A stretch of DNA of 22,245 nt from an uncultured Lachnospiraceae bacterium. GTDB lineage: Bacteria; Bacillota; Clostridia; Lachnospirales; Lachnospiraceae. Below are positions 8,458 to 15,890 of the stretch, one piece after another. How positions within the stretch are numbered: the stretch's first letter is position 1; the number at the start of each line of letters is the position of its first letter. Location: the NCBI GenBank assembly GCA_910587295.1, contig CAJULP010000043.1:1-22245 (forward strand), read 5' to 3'. Under the pieces are notes generated by a model. That model worked only from the letters and a program-made list of their open reading frames with translations. It was not told where the DNA came from and made no database searches. Made by a program: the position numbers and the translations under genes.

Positions 8458-9750
8458 CCTGACCGTTTCCCCTCTTTTGACCTCTTTGGTGGTGGATAAG
8501 ACAATCTCACTGTCCTTGTCCACCACTCCTTCTTCTATGGCTGCCCAGTTTTCATTTTGATCAAGCACCTTTACGTTTACTTCGTCCACGTAATATTCGT
8601 TCCCCAGGATCCCTTCCCGCTGCCTTAACAGATAAACAAAACTCTGCTTATCCTTTTCATGCAGCGCCGAGGCAGGGATACAAAGCCGGTACTTTTCCCC
8701 TGCCTGGGTGCGGGATATGGCGCCTGACATACCGGGGATCCCGCATTCTTGCGGCAGCGTGACCAGGGCCTCATACTGCCCCGGAGCGTTTTTGCTCTCC
8801 GCAAGATAATCCAATTCTATTTCCATCTCCTTGCTTTTTCCATCCACCTTGACCAAAAGAGTATCCCCCAGGCCGATATACTTTTTCTGGTCTTTATCAA
8901 GCGTCACCTTAAGCTGGCAGGGCAGGGTCTCATCAGAGATCAGCATTACTGCCGTATCCGGGATCCGGTCTCCCACACCGGCCATGATCTCCGTAACAAC
9001 GCCGCCAAAAGCCGCCCTTATGATCCCTTCTTCTTCCTTTACTTTTTTATATTGCATAAGTTCCTCCGTGAGAGATCCCTTTTCCAGTTCTGCCACCTCA
9101 AGATCCGCCGCCGCATTCTCCGGCAAAAGCAGATCTTCCACCCGCCTTTCCGCCTGCTTTAGGGCCTCATCCCGTTTTGCCATGGCATCCGACTCCCCGT
9201 AAGCGGCGCTTTGCAGAGCGTCTTTTGATTCCCTGCCCGCTTCCTCTTCTCCCCCTTCTTCCCGAAAATCCTCCTCGGCCTGCACATATTCTTCCAATGC
9301 GCGCCCTACCTGGGTATCTTCAATCCTTGCCGTGGTATCGTAATCCTGCCTTGCGCGGGCAAGTTCCAGCTCCTTTTTCTGCCGGGCAAGCTCTTTGTTT
9401 TCCAATATGGTATTGATCTGCAGGGAAACTTTGGCAATCTCTTTTTGCTTTTCTTCCATCTTTTCCTCCAGATCCGCAAGGTCAACGGAAAACAACACAT
9501 CCCCCTCTTCCACCCTGTCGCCTACGTGGACCGGCACTGAATCGATCCTAAGCCCGGAAAGGTATGTCACCGGCCGCTCCCCGCCTGCCACCACGATTCC
9601 GTCGGCCTTTACCGTATGCTCCACATACTTGGATTCCGGCCGGCAGGTTGTCACCATGGGAAGCCGGTAAGCATAAATGCTCTTTGATACCACCGTGCAG
9701 ATCAGCATCAGCCCCAAAAATACCGCAAATCCAACCATTACCTTTTTCAT
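8443..9750 (-). CDS. HlyD/MacA-like membrane fusion (adaptor) protein
   Basis: This is a membrane-anchored adaptor of about 435 residues. The ATG at 9750 is chosen for its AAGGAG 8 nt upstream; the open frame continues upstream only through the permease gene. One N-terminal membrane helix (about 5-25) is followed by the first lipoyl half (GDRVEEGDVLFSVDLADLEE, about 77-96), a long charged coiled coil (about 95-245), the second lipoyl half (AAFGGVVTEIMAGVGDRIPD) and a beta-barrel part with IPASALHEKDKQSFVYLL. These are the hallmarks of periplasmic adaptor subunits of exporters. It is the last gene of a CUT1-type operon, 5 bp after the second permease, an unusual partnership because such adaptors serve export. 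No exporter ATPase is adjacent. Confidence 0.85.
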   Translation of the reverse strand: MKKVMVGFAVFLGLMLICTVVSKSIYAYRLPMVTTCRPESKYVEHTVKADGIVVAGGERPVTYLSGLRIDSVPVHVGDRVEEGDVLFSVDLADLEEKMEEKQKEIAKVSLQINTILENKELARQKKELELARARQDYDTTARIEDTQVGRALEEYVQAEEDFREEGGEEEAGRESKDALQSAAYGESDAMAKRDEALKQAERRVEDLLLPENAAADLEVAELEKGSLTEELMQYKKVKEEEGIIRAAFGGVVTEIMAGVGDRIPDTAVMLISDETLPCQLKVTLDKDQKKYIGLGDTLLVKVDGKSKEMEIELDYLAESKNAPGQYEALVTLPQECGIPGMSGAISRTQAGEKYRLCIPASALHEKDKQSFVYLLRQREGILGNEYYVDEVNVKVLDQNENWAAIEEGVVDKDSEIVLSTTKEVKRGETVRWQEE

Positions 9751-9755
9751 CTTCT

Positions 9756-10613
9756 TTACTCCTTTAATCCTGAATAGACGATTCCCTGCTCTAAGTAATC
9801 CTGCCCTAAAATAAACACAAACACCGCAGGGATCAGCGTGACCACGCTTGCACAGAAAGCAGAACCCGCCTGCCCCCAGGTGATCTCCGGCAAATACAGG
9901 GATAACGGCCAAAGCGCCTTATCCTCCAAAAATGCCATAGGCTGCTCCATCAAATTCCAATATTCCAAAAAACCAAGCACCATGGCAGATAAAAGACCGC
10001 TTTTCCCTAAGGGCAGCCCAAGCCTTAAAAAAATGACCACTTCCCCTGCCCCGTCAATCCTTGCCGCTTCAAAAACCTGCGGCGGAATCCCCCGAAAACC
10101 GCCATAGGATAAAAACACCGGGAAAGTGGAAAATACCGCCGGCAGGATGATAGCCAGATGGCTGTTTAAAAGCGACAATCTGTTTAACACCAGGTAATTA
10201 GAAAGCATCATTACCTGAAAGGGCAGCAGCATCAGGACCACGTAAAGGGCAAATAAAGCCCTTCCGCCTTTTACCTGATACACCGCAAAACCCCATGCCG
10301 CCGGAACCGCAAAGATCAGCTGCCCTGCCAGGATACACAGGACCAATTTCATGGAATTCCAAAATAAAACAAAGAACTGAGGAGTCTCAAACAAAAGCTT
10401 TCCGTAATTTTCAAAGGAAGGAAAATCCGGGAGAAACTTCCAGCTTATCCACTCATTTCCGTCCGTAAACACCGTGGTTACATACCCTTTCAGCTCCACG
10501 GTATCCATCAAGGAGCCGGACAGCAAAATAAGGATGGGCAAAATCACAAAAGCGGCAGGCACAAGAAGCAAAACCACCGCTCCGCCCTTTTTCACATTTT
10601 TTTCAAGCATCAT
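9756..10613 (-). CDS. CUT1-type ABC permease (MalG-like) of the BlaI-linked operon
   Basis: This is a six-helix-type inner-membrane permease, about 285 residues. Two tandem ATGs occur; the first (10613) has AAAGGCGG about 7 nt upstream and is preferred over a TTG at 10640 that lacks a ribosome site. The EAA loop at about 178-207 reads QVFEAARIDGAGEVVIFLRL followed by GLPLGK, diagnostic for carbohydrate-type permeases that need a separate ATPase. A sizeable extracytoplasmic loop follows helix 1 (about 35-80, Trp-containing). It starts 33 bp after the partner permease stop and precedes the HlyD-like gene by 5 bp. Substrate unknown. Confidence 0.9.
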   Translation of the reverse strand: MMLEKNVKKGGAVVLLLVPAAFVILPILILLSGSLMDTVELKGYVTTVFTDGNEWISWKFLPDFPSFENYGKLLFETPQFFVLFWNSMKLVLCILAGQLIFAVPAAWGFAVYQVKGGRALFALYVVLMLLPFQVMMLSNYLVLNRLSLLNSHLAIILPAVFSTFPVFLSYGGFRGIPPQVFEAARIDGAGEVVIFLRLGLPLGKSGLLSAMVLGFLEYWNLMEQPMAFLEDKALWPLSLYLPEITWGQAGSAFCASVVTLIPAVFVFILGQDYLEQGIVYSGLKE

Positions 10614-10646
10614 ACTCCTGCCGCCTTTCTCCACACACAATTTTTA

Positions 10647-11510
10647 TTACATTTCATTATGATCCCACAACCGCTGCAATCCCAAAATAGCGGCCAGCAG
10701 GATCCCGCCGGTTAGTACCGCGGCAGCAGCCATCTTATCCAGTTCCAGGTTCACAAACCAGTTATTAAACAGATGCTGCATCAGGTAAATGCTCTGGTCC
10801 GGGTAAGCCCCGGCAGTCAGGTATGCCTCCCGGTAAATCTTAAACGAGTTTAAAAATGACAAGATCACAATGGTATAAAGGCTCCCCTTCAGGTTTGGCA
10901 GTACGATGTACCACAGGCTTTTCCATTTCCCTGCGCCGTCCACCCTTGCCGCCTCCAAAAGCCCTTTGGGGATCCCCATAAGTCCTGCCAGCCACAGCAC
11001 CACCGTATAACCCATGTTTTTCCATATGTAACTTCCCACCAGCACCCAAAACGCCGCCGGCGTGCCCAGATAATCCAGGCATACCTGCTCCCATAACCCC
11101 GTCTGCTGCCCGATCCGGGTCAAAAGCAAGTTCAAAAACCCCTGCCGGTAAAAAAACATTTTCCACACCAATACAATGGTAGCCGTAGGCATGGCAAGGG
11201 GGAACAGATAAATGGATTTGATCCACCTTTTGTTTTGTAAGGTATTTAGAAGCAATGCCGCCACAAATCCGGAAAACACCAGAAGGGGGATACACACCAG
11301 CGTAAAGTTCAATGTGTTTTTCACCGCCAGCAAAAAAGCCTGGTTCTCAAAAACAGTCCGGTAATTTTGGATGCCGTTAAACTGCCCGGTGACTGCCGTG
11401 GTAAATGACCGCCGCACCACATCCCCAAAGGGCAGCAGCACAAAAACCACGATCCCTAAAAACCCGGGCAGCACAAACAAGTAAAAAAACTTTCTTTTTT
11501 TCTTTAACAT
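10647..11510 (-). CDS. CUT1-type ABC permease (MalF/UgpA-like) of the BlaI-linked operon
   Basis: This 287-residue permease has its first membrane helix at about 9-28 and an EAA loop at about 183-212 (GLLEAARVDGAGKWKSLWYI then VLPNLKGSL). It pairs with the next gene to make a heterodimeric channel. The ATG at 11510 follows the lipoprotein stop by 14 bp but has only a weak GGTG as ribosome site, so translation is probably coupled to the upstream gene. The protein ends in LWDHNEM, with no fused domain. No ATPase gene is present in the operon. Confidence 0.9.
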   Translation of the reverse strand: MLKKKRKFFYLFVLPGFLGIVVFVLLPFGDVVRRSFTTAVTGQFNGIQNYRTVFENQAFLLAVKNTLNFTLVCIPLLVFSGFVAALLLNTLQNKRWIKSIYLFPLAMPTATIVLVWKMFFYRQGFLNLLLTRIGQQTGLWEQVCLDYLGTPAAFWVLVGSYIWKNMGYTVVLWLAGLMGIPKGLLEAARVDGAGKWKSLWYIVLPNLKGSLYTIVILSFLNSFKIYREAYLTAGAYPDQSIYLMQHLFNNWFVNLELDKMAAAAVLTGGILLAAILGLQRLWDHNEM

Positions 11511-11524
11511 AAAACAACACCATT

Positions 11525-13963
11525 TTATTCCGACAGGTAAATGGAAAGCTGCTGCATGATCGCATCAAGGGTGGTATCAAGATCCTGCTCTCCAAACAGA
11601 TATTTTTCCCCTTCTTCAAACACGGCCTTTTCTAAAACCATATCCTCAATATAAGGGGTATCCGCCGTTCCTATCCACTGCCAGAACGTATCCATCTCTT
11701 CTTGTGTTGCCAGGTATACGGTAAGCATGGTCGTATGCCCGTCCTCATCTATGGTAGCCAAAGAACCGTATTCCCCGTTTTCACCTACGTAATCTCTTTC
11801 CGGCTGAAAGGTTTCTTCTAAGGCTTTTTTGTTGATCACATAGCTGCCAAGGGCTTTTTGCACTTCTTTCCCCAAAAATTCCCTGAAAAATTCTTTTGCC
11901 CGGTCAATCCGGGAAGATGCGGCGTTAATCCCTAACATTGTTGCAGGTACGAAAACCTTTTCACACAATCCCTTTGCGGGAACCCACATGGCATCCTCAA
12001 ATCCCGGGTTCTTTGCAACGGAGGTCAACTCCCAATATCCGTAAGGATAGCTGCTCACCCCAATGGAAAATTGCTGGTAATCTCCCACAAAATAGATTTC
12101 ATTGTTTCCATATTGGAGGATATCGTACATCCAGTCCTCGCCTTCTTCCGCCGCATAATAAGAATCTGTCAGCTCATGTTCTTCTATGCTCTTTTCATTA
12201 AGCCCATCCATCTGGGCATCGTAGATCCTCTTAACCTGGGTAAGGAACTGGGAAAGGGTCTCCCTGTCGATCTTTCCGCCGTCATCTTTCCACATAGGTG
12301 CGGCAACCGGTGCAAAAGCTTTCAAAACCGCTTTTCCGTTTGTACTATAGATAATATCCTTCCCCGGCTGATCCTCCCTGATCTTGCAGACTGCGTCAGC
12401 CATTGTGGTAAGGTCTTTGATCTCGGAAACATATTCTTCCCTTCCAAGCACGGCAGGCAGATACACCTCCATAGGAACCACATAGACTTTTCCGTCCTTT
12501 GCCATAGCCTGATACAGGTTTTCAAACAGTTCCTCTTCCTGATTGATTTCTTCCATCAAACCGGCAAGGTCAAGGAGCATCCCTTTTTCCATGTAGGAAT
12601 CCATGGGCATCCCGTCCATCATAAGAAGGTCCGGGCCTTCCCCCGCCATGATCTGCGTGTTCAGCTTCTTTAACGCATCCTCCCTGGTAACGGCGCCGCC
12701 TTCCGCCATGCCCACTTCATACTCCACGTAAACCTCCGGGTGGTTGATCTGGTAAAGGGAGATTGCCGTGCGGATGCCGTAACTGTCCGTAAGGCTGTAC
12801 ACCTTAAGACTCTCGGAAGGAACCGATGGCATATCCGGGTCGTAGGTAAACCGGATCAGCTTTCCTCCACTGGAAACCGCTAAAAACTCCCCGTCTTCTA
12901 ACAAGATCATGCTCTTTAAGTTAAATAACGGACTGCCAAGACGGGATAAGCTGCCGTCGATCAACTGTTCCATACTCCCATCTTCCATCCGATAGCGGTG
13001 CAATCCCTTCCTGCCCGCAAAATAAAGTTCCCCTTCTTCCCCCGGGAAAAGATACATGTCATACCAGCTTCCGCCGTTAAACATCCGATCCTTGTAGTTT
13101 TCTTCCATAAACGCGGACAGCTCTTCCTTTTCCAGAACTTCCTTTTTATCCATGTCAAACAGGACAGGGGCCGGGTAATCATATCCGTCCACGATCATCA
13201 AATTGTCCTGAAACTGTAACAACTCCGGCCTTCCCTGTGCCGTAAAAAACAGCGCGCAGCTGCCGTCCTCTTTTATTTCATATATGTTATCCCCGCCGAC
13301 CGTGCTCACAAAGATCCTGCCTGCATCGGAAATCCCAATCTTGTGCAAATACATTTCCTCTTCCGAAATGGGAACATCCACCGGAATCACCGTTCCGTCC
13401 GGTTTCACCAGCTCACACACAGGATCAAGGGTAAATGCGGAAACTCCCTCCTCCTCATCGCTGTCCTCATCACCGTCCTTTTCTCCATCACTGCTCACAC
13501 CCCCATCGCCGATCTCTTTTTCAACGTCTCCGTCATCTTCTTCCTCATAGCTTTCGTAAATGACCGCCAATGTTCCGTCCGATGCCATCTGGATATCCAA
13601 GAAATAAGAATGCTCCAGCTTTTCAGAAAGCCACGGGATGTCCATCTTCTCCCATGTTGCCCCGTTATCCTTTGATTCTAAAACCCCGGTGCTGCTGTCC
13701 GTGATCATCAGCCTGCCATCGGGCATCTTCCTCATACCGGTGACTACCTCAAGTTCCTCCGTCAGGTCTGTCTCGTTTTCTCCATACCGGCCCATTGCAA
13801 TATCCGTGCTATCCCCGCTGCTTCCGTTTGTCTTTCCTACAGAAGCCTCCTTTCCTTCATCCGGGCTTTTGTCTTTCGTTTCCTGTTCCCCGCACCCTGA
13901 TGTCAGGACAAGCGCCGACGCTAAGACAAGGCACAATGCTTTTTTTAACCATGCTCTTTTCAT
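11525..13963 (-). CDS. Large lipoprotein: Asp-box/propeller-like N-terminal half fused to a sugar-type solute-binding domain
   Basis: This is an 812-residue surface lipoprotein, roughly twice the size of ordinary sugar-binding proteins. The ATG at 13963 has AAGGAG 7 nt upstream. A signal peptide ends in the lipobox LTSGC (C24). Residues about 65-380 look like a beta-propeller: repeated short strands with DG turns, and one clear Asp box (S97-x-D-x-G-x-x-W104). A strongly acidic Glu/Asp/Gly insert occupies about 139-173 and could bind cations or be a flexible spacer. From about 385 the sequence becomes a MalE-type binding domain (LKVYSLTDSYGIRTAISLYQ, then GEGPDLLMMDGMP, ending near 800). It heads the operon with two CUT1 permeases and a HlyD-like adaptor. 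Its promoter carries two BlaI-type dyads. The ligand is unknown; the propeller might bind glycan, peptidoglycan fragments or a protein partner. Confidence 0.85.
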   Translation of the reverse strand: MKRAWLKKALCLVLASALVLTSGCGEQETKDKSPDEGKEASVGKTNGSSGDSTDIAMGRYGENETDLTEELEVVTGMRKMPDGRLMITDSSTGVLESKDNGATWEKMDIPWLSEKLEHSYFLDIQMASDGTLAVIYESYEEEDDGDVEKEIGDGGVSSDGEKDGDEDSDEEEGVSAFTLDPVCELVKPDGTVIPVDVPISEEEMYLHKIGISDAGRIFVSTVGGDNIYEIKEDGSCALFFTAQGRPELLQFQDNLMIVDGYDYPAPVLFDMDKKEVLEKEELSAFMEENYKDRMFNGGSWYDMYLFPGEEGELYFAGRKGLHRYRMEDGSMEQLIDGSLSRLGSPLFNLKSMILLEDGEFLAVSSGGKLIRFTYDPDMPSVPSESLKVYSLTDSYGIRTAISLYQINHPEVYVEYEVGMAEGGAVTREDALKKLNTQIMAGEGPDLLMMDGMPMDSYMEKGMLLDLAGLMEEINQEEELFENLYQAMAKDGKVYVVPMEVYLPAVLGREEYVSEIKDLTTMADAVCKIREDQPGKDIIYSTNGKAVLKAFAPVAAPMWKDDGGKIDRETLSQFLTQVKRIYDAQMDGLNEKSIEEHELTDSYYAAEEGEDWMYDILQYGNNEIYFVGDYQQFSIGVSSYPYGYWELTSVAKNPGFEDAMWVPAKGLCEKVFVPATMLGINAASSRIDRAKEFFREFLGKEVQKALGSYVINKKALEETFQPERDYVGENGEYGSLATIDEDGHTTMLTVYLATQEEMDTFWQWIGTADTPYIEDMVLEKAVFEEGEKYLFGEQDLDTTLDAIMQQLSIYLSE

Positions 13964-14007
13964 CTAAATACTCCTTCCTGTTTTCCTGCTCCCCCTCAAA
14001 CGCAAAG

Positions 14008-14025
14008 TGACTATCGTGATAGTCA
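14008..14025. promoter_or_regulatory. BlaI-type operator O2 (downstream dyad)
   Basis: TGACTATC-GT-GATAGTCA is a perfect 8-bp-arm dyad. It lies just downstream of the predicted transcription start of the 812-residue lipoprotein gene and 28 bp centre to centre from O1. Its core matches O1 and the dyad at the blaI promoter. Assignment to the BlaI-type repressor is inferred from that match. Confidence 0.75.
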
Positions 14026-14035
14026 TCTTGTAACT

Positions 14036-14064
14036 AGACTATCACGATAGTCACATCGTGTCAA
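14036..14064 (-). promoter_or_regulatory. Promoter of the lipoprotein-permease-HlyD operon
   Basis: On the minus strand a perfect -35 TTGACA (14059-14064) is followed after 17 bp by TAGTCT (14036-14041) with an extended TG two positions before it. The -10 and part of the spacer lie inside operator O1. The same boxes, spacing and operator placement occur in front of the blaI-type gene. Transcription would start near 14030, about 67 bp before the ATG. Confidence 0.7.
14037..14052. promoter_or_regulatory. BlaI-type operator O1 overlapping the -10
   Basis: GACTATC-AC-GATAGTC is a 7-bp-arm perfect dyad covering the -10 box and the end of the spacer. It is positioned so that a bound repressor would block RNA polymerase. 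The core differs from the blaI dyad (16339-16354) by one base. Confidence 0.75.
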
Positions 14065-14088
14065 TACATTTTTTTACTATACGGTTGC

Positions 14089-14170
14089 GATTCACGGCAG
14101 GTTTCAGGAGAAAATAGCTGTATTGTGCTTGCACATAAACAGCTATTTTCTCCTCGAAACCGCCTGAATC
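14089..14170. repeat. Long imperfect hairpin
   Basis: A 16-bp exact stem (14106-14121 with 14139-14154, loop 17 nt) extends outward through GGTTTC/GAAACC and GATTCA/TGAATC with single-base bulges, about 31 paired positions in all. It has no U-run on either strand, so it is not a canonical terminator. Confidence 0.75.
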
Positions 14171-14222
14171 AGGCATCCTACCCCAAAATGAGCAAAACGG
14201 CAAGCAACTGCTTTTGTTGCGT

Positions 14223-14245
14223 CTGGCAGCTTGCTGACAGGTTTT
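14223..14245. repeat. 23-bp direct repeat, copy 1
   Basis: An exact 23-bp sequence starting CTGGCAGCTTGCTGAC recurs at 14381-14403. The copies are 158 bp apart start to start. Confidence 0.85.
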
Positions 14246-14380
14246 GCGAATTTTGCGTAGTAGGAGGCCGTGAATCGCAGTGCCAGCCGTAAGAGTGCGC
14301 CAGCACGGTTTTGCGAATGCATGAGCAGGCTGGAGGCTCCTTGGGAGCCTCCAACCGTACAGTCAGATATTCTTTTGCGG

Positions 14381-14403
14381 CTGGCAGCTTGCTGACAGGT
14401 TTT
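14381..14403. repeat. 23-bp direct repeat, copy 2, abutting the BlaR1-like stop codon
   Basis: Exact second copy of the 23-bp repeat at 14223-14245. It ends one base before the stop codon of the metalloprotease gene, so duplication or recombination may have reshaped the region just after that gene. Confidence 0.85.
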
Positions 14404-15888
14404 TCACCCGCCAGTCCAGGCTCGTGCCACATCCTTAGACTCCTCCTCGGAAAGCGCCACCAATCCTATGACCACACCGCTCTCATCCCGCTTTGTGGCT
14501 ACGCCGATGTTACCGTTCCCGTTTCCGGCAGCCCTCGCAAAGACGCGCCCGGAAAATTTCTCCCCGTTCTGGTTCTGGTTATCGGCAAAAAAGTAGACCG
14601 GCTCTCCCTCAAAATAAAGCTGATAGTCATCATCGTCAAATTGTACCTGCAGGCCGTATCCCCTATATTCTGCGGCAAGCTTTTTCAATGATACTTCTAA
14701 GCTCTCCGGCATCGCATCATACTCCGAAACCTCTGCCGCCGCTTCTTCCTCCTTACTCGAAACGCTAAAAGCAACTGCGCTTGTGGCTGTCGCTTCCTGA
14801 GATATTACGTCAGCCGTATATGCTTTTTCATCATCATATGCCCATGATATCACGACCGGCTCTTCACTTGTGACCACATATTCCGCCACATCCCCAGTCC
14901 AGGTTATTGCCGAAAGCCGACCACCTAAAAATGCCGTCAACGCCAAAACCACTGCAAACACCGCTGCCATCCTGCCGCTTATCGTGATCTTCCCTGCCTT
15001 CATCACTGCCAGAATCCGTTCTTTTACCGCATTTTTCCCGAAGCCTAACGCCGTCCGAAACCCCATTGCCCTATATTCTGCCAAAGACAAAAGTGCCAGT
15101 GCATAATCCTGCCGCTTTGCCATGCACTTTTGCACTGCCGTCTCATCACACAAAAGCTCAATATCCCTGTTAAACAAAAAATACATGACCCAGACAAAGG
15201 GGTTAAACCAGTGGATGCACAAAATGCCATGCATCGCCAGCTTTTTGAAGGTATCACGATTCCTCAAATGTATCAGTTCATGCAAAACACAGAACCCTAC
15301 CTCTTTTTCCTCTTTGAAAAAAATGCCTTTCGGGAACACAATTGCCGGATGCAGCAGACCGTATGTGACCGGGGTCGCCGTCCGGTCGGAAATCCTGAAA
15401 TTGATTTTTTTCAAATATTCCCGCTCCTTTTCCCCTGCACCTGCATGACCGAGAAGCCGTTCCTTTTCTTCCCTGTCCATGGGAAGGCTTTCCCTGAAAA
15501 GCCCGCTGTCCCTGACATAAAGATATAAAGACCCAAATACCATTACTGCCACTCCCACAAAATAAACGGCCATAAAAACAATGCCCCAGTCCGCTTCTTT
15601 TGTGCCCACCGTGTAGACCATCATCCCCGGATCGTGCTGCTCATAGACACCGCTTATCATGATTTCACTGACAGTATCTATTTCCATTTTTTGAGCGGAT
15701 ACCGCAGCCAGGTTTCCAATCCCCGGAAAAGACGAAGATATGGAAAAAGGCACAATAAGACGAAGCGCCACAAGCCCCCAAAGCAAAATCATAACCCTCT
15801 TAGGGATACGGTGTAAAAATAAAGACCGGAACAGGACGATCCCTATGATCATGATACCGGCGGTATAACTCATCTGCATGAAGCTCAT
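14404..15888 (-). CDS. BlaR1/MecR1-like M56 membrane metalloprotease (signal transducer)
   Basis: This 494-residue protein has N-terminal membrane helices (about 7-25, 32-50, 102-124), a cytoplasmic zinc-protease domain with HELIH (H203, E204, H207) and the downstream ELLCDE motif (244-249) that supplies the third ligand, a further helix (about 306-325), then an extracytoplasmic tail of about 165 residues. Family members sense an envelope signal and trigger loss of the BlaI repressor by proteolysis. Here the C-terminal part is too short for, and shows no SxxK-type motif of, a penicillin-binding sensor. It is instead a small domain with acidic, aromatic and Asn/Gly-rich stretches (YQLYFEGEPVYFFADNQNQN). 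The gene follows blaI by 2 bp and has an AGGAGGG ribosome site inside the blaI end. The ligand is probably not a beta-lactam. Confidence 0.88.
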   Translation of the reverse strand: MSFMQMSYTAGIMIIGIVLFRSLFLHRIPKRVMILLWGLVALRLIVPFSISSSFPGIGNLAAVSAQKMEIDTVSEIMISGVYEQHDPGMMVYTVGTKEADWGIVFMAVYFVGVAVMVFGSLYLYVRDSGLFRESLPMDREEKERLLGHAGAGEKEREYLKKINFRISDRTATPVTYGLLHPAIVFPKGIFFKEEKEVGFCVLHELIHLRNRDTFKKLAMHGILCIHWFNPFVWVMYFLFNRDIELLCDETAVQKCMAKRQDYALALLSLAEYRAMGFRTALGFGKNAVKERILAVMKAGKITISGRMAAVFAVVLALTAFLGGRLSAITWTGDVAEYVVTSEEPVVISWAYDDEKAYTADVISQEATATSAVAFSVSSKEEEAAAEVSEYDAMPESLEVSLKKLAAEYRGYGLQVQFDDDDYQLYFEGEPVYFFADNQNQNGEKFSGRVFARAAGNGNGNIGVATKRDESGVVIGLVALSEEESKDVARAWTGG

Positions 15889-15890
15889 TC

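Larger units (their letters stand above)
14076..14363. repeat. Repeat-rich 288-bp MITE-like element
   Basis: This block fills the gap between the BlaR1-like gene and the lipoprotein promoter and has no convincing gene. Its ends are 12-bp inverted repeats with one mismatch (ACTATACGGTTG at 14076-14087 and the complement at 14352-14363). Inside are an 82-bp imperfect hairpin (14089-14170), a 13-bp exact inverted pair (14086-14098 with 14267-14279), a 9-bp hairpin (14332-14340 with 14344-14352) and a 12-bp direct repeat (GGTTTTGCGAAT at 14240 and 14307). No clear target duplication is seen. It could be a miniature mobile element or a structured RNA segment. Confidence 0.45.

Noticed and set aside
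9751..9912. N-terminal extension of the HlyD-like protein
   Set aside because: It overlaps the MalG-like gene in another frame, while a strong AAGGAG directly precedes the ATG at 9750.
12071..12673. A 200-codon plus-strand open frame
   Set aside because: It is antisense to the binding domain of the 812-residue lipoprotein; composition and lack of a start signal mark it as a shadow.
14076..14403. CRISPR array
   Set aside because: Repeats are irregular in length and spacing, with nested inverted pairs and only two copies of the longest repeat.
14178..14432. An 84-codon minus-strand frame across the repeat element
   Set aside because: No ribosome site, translates repeats, and overlaps the BlaR1-like end.
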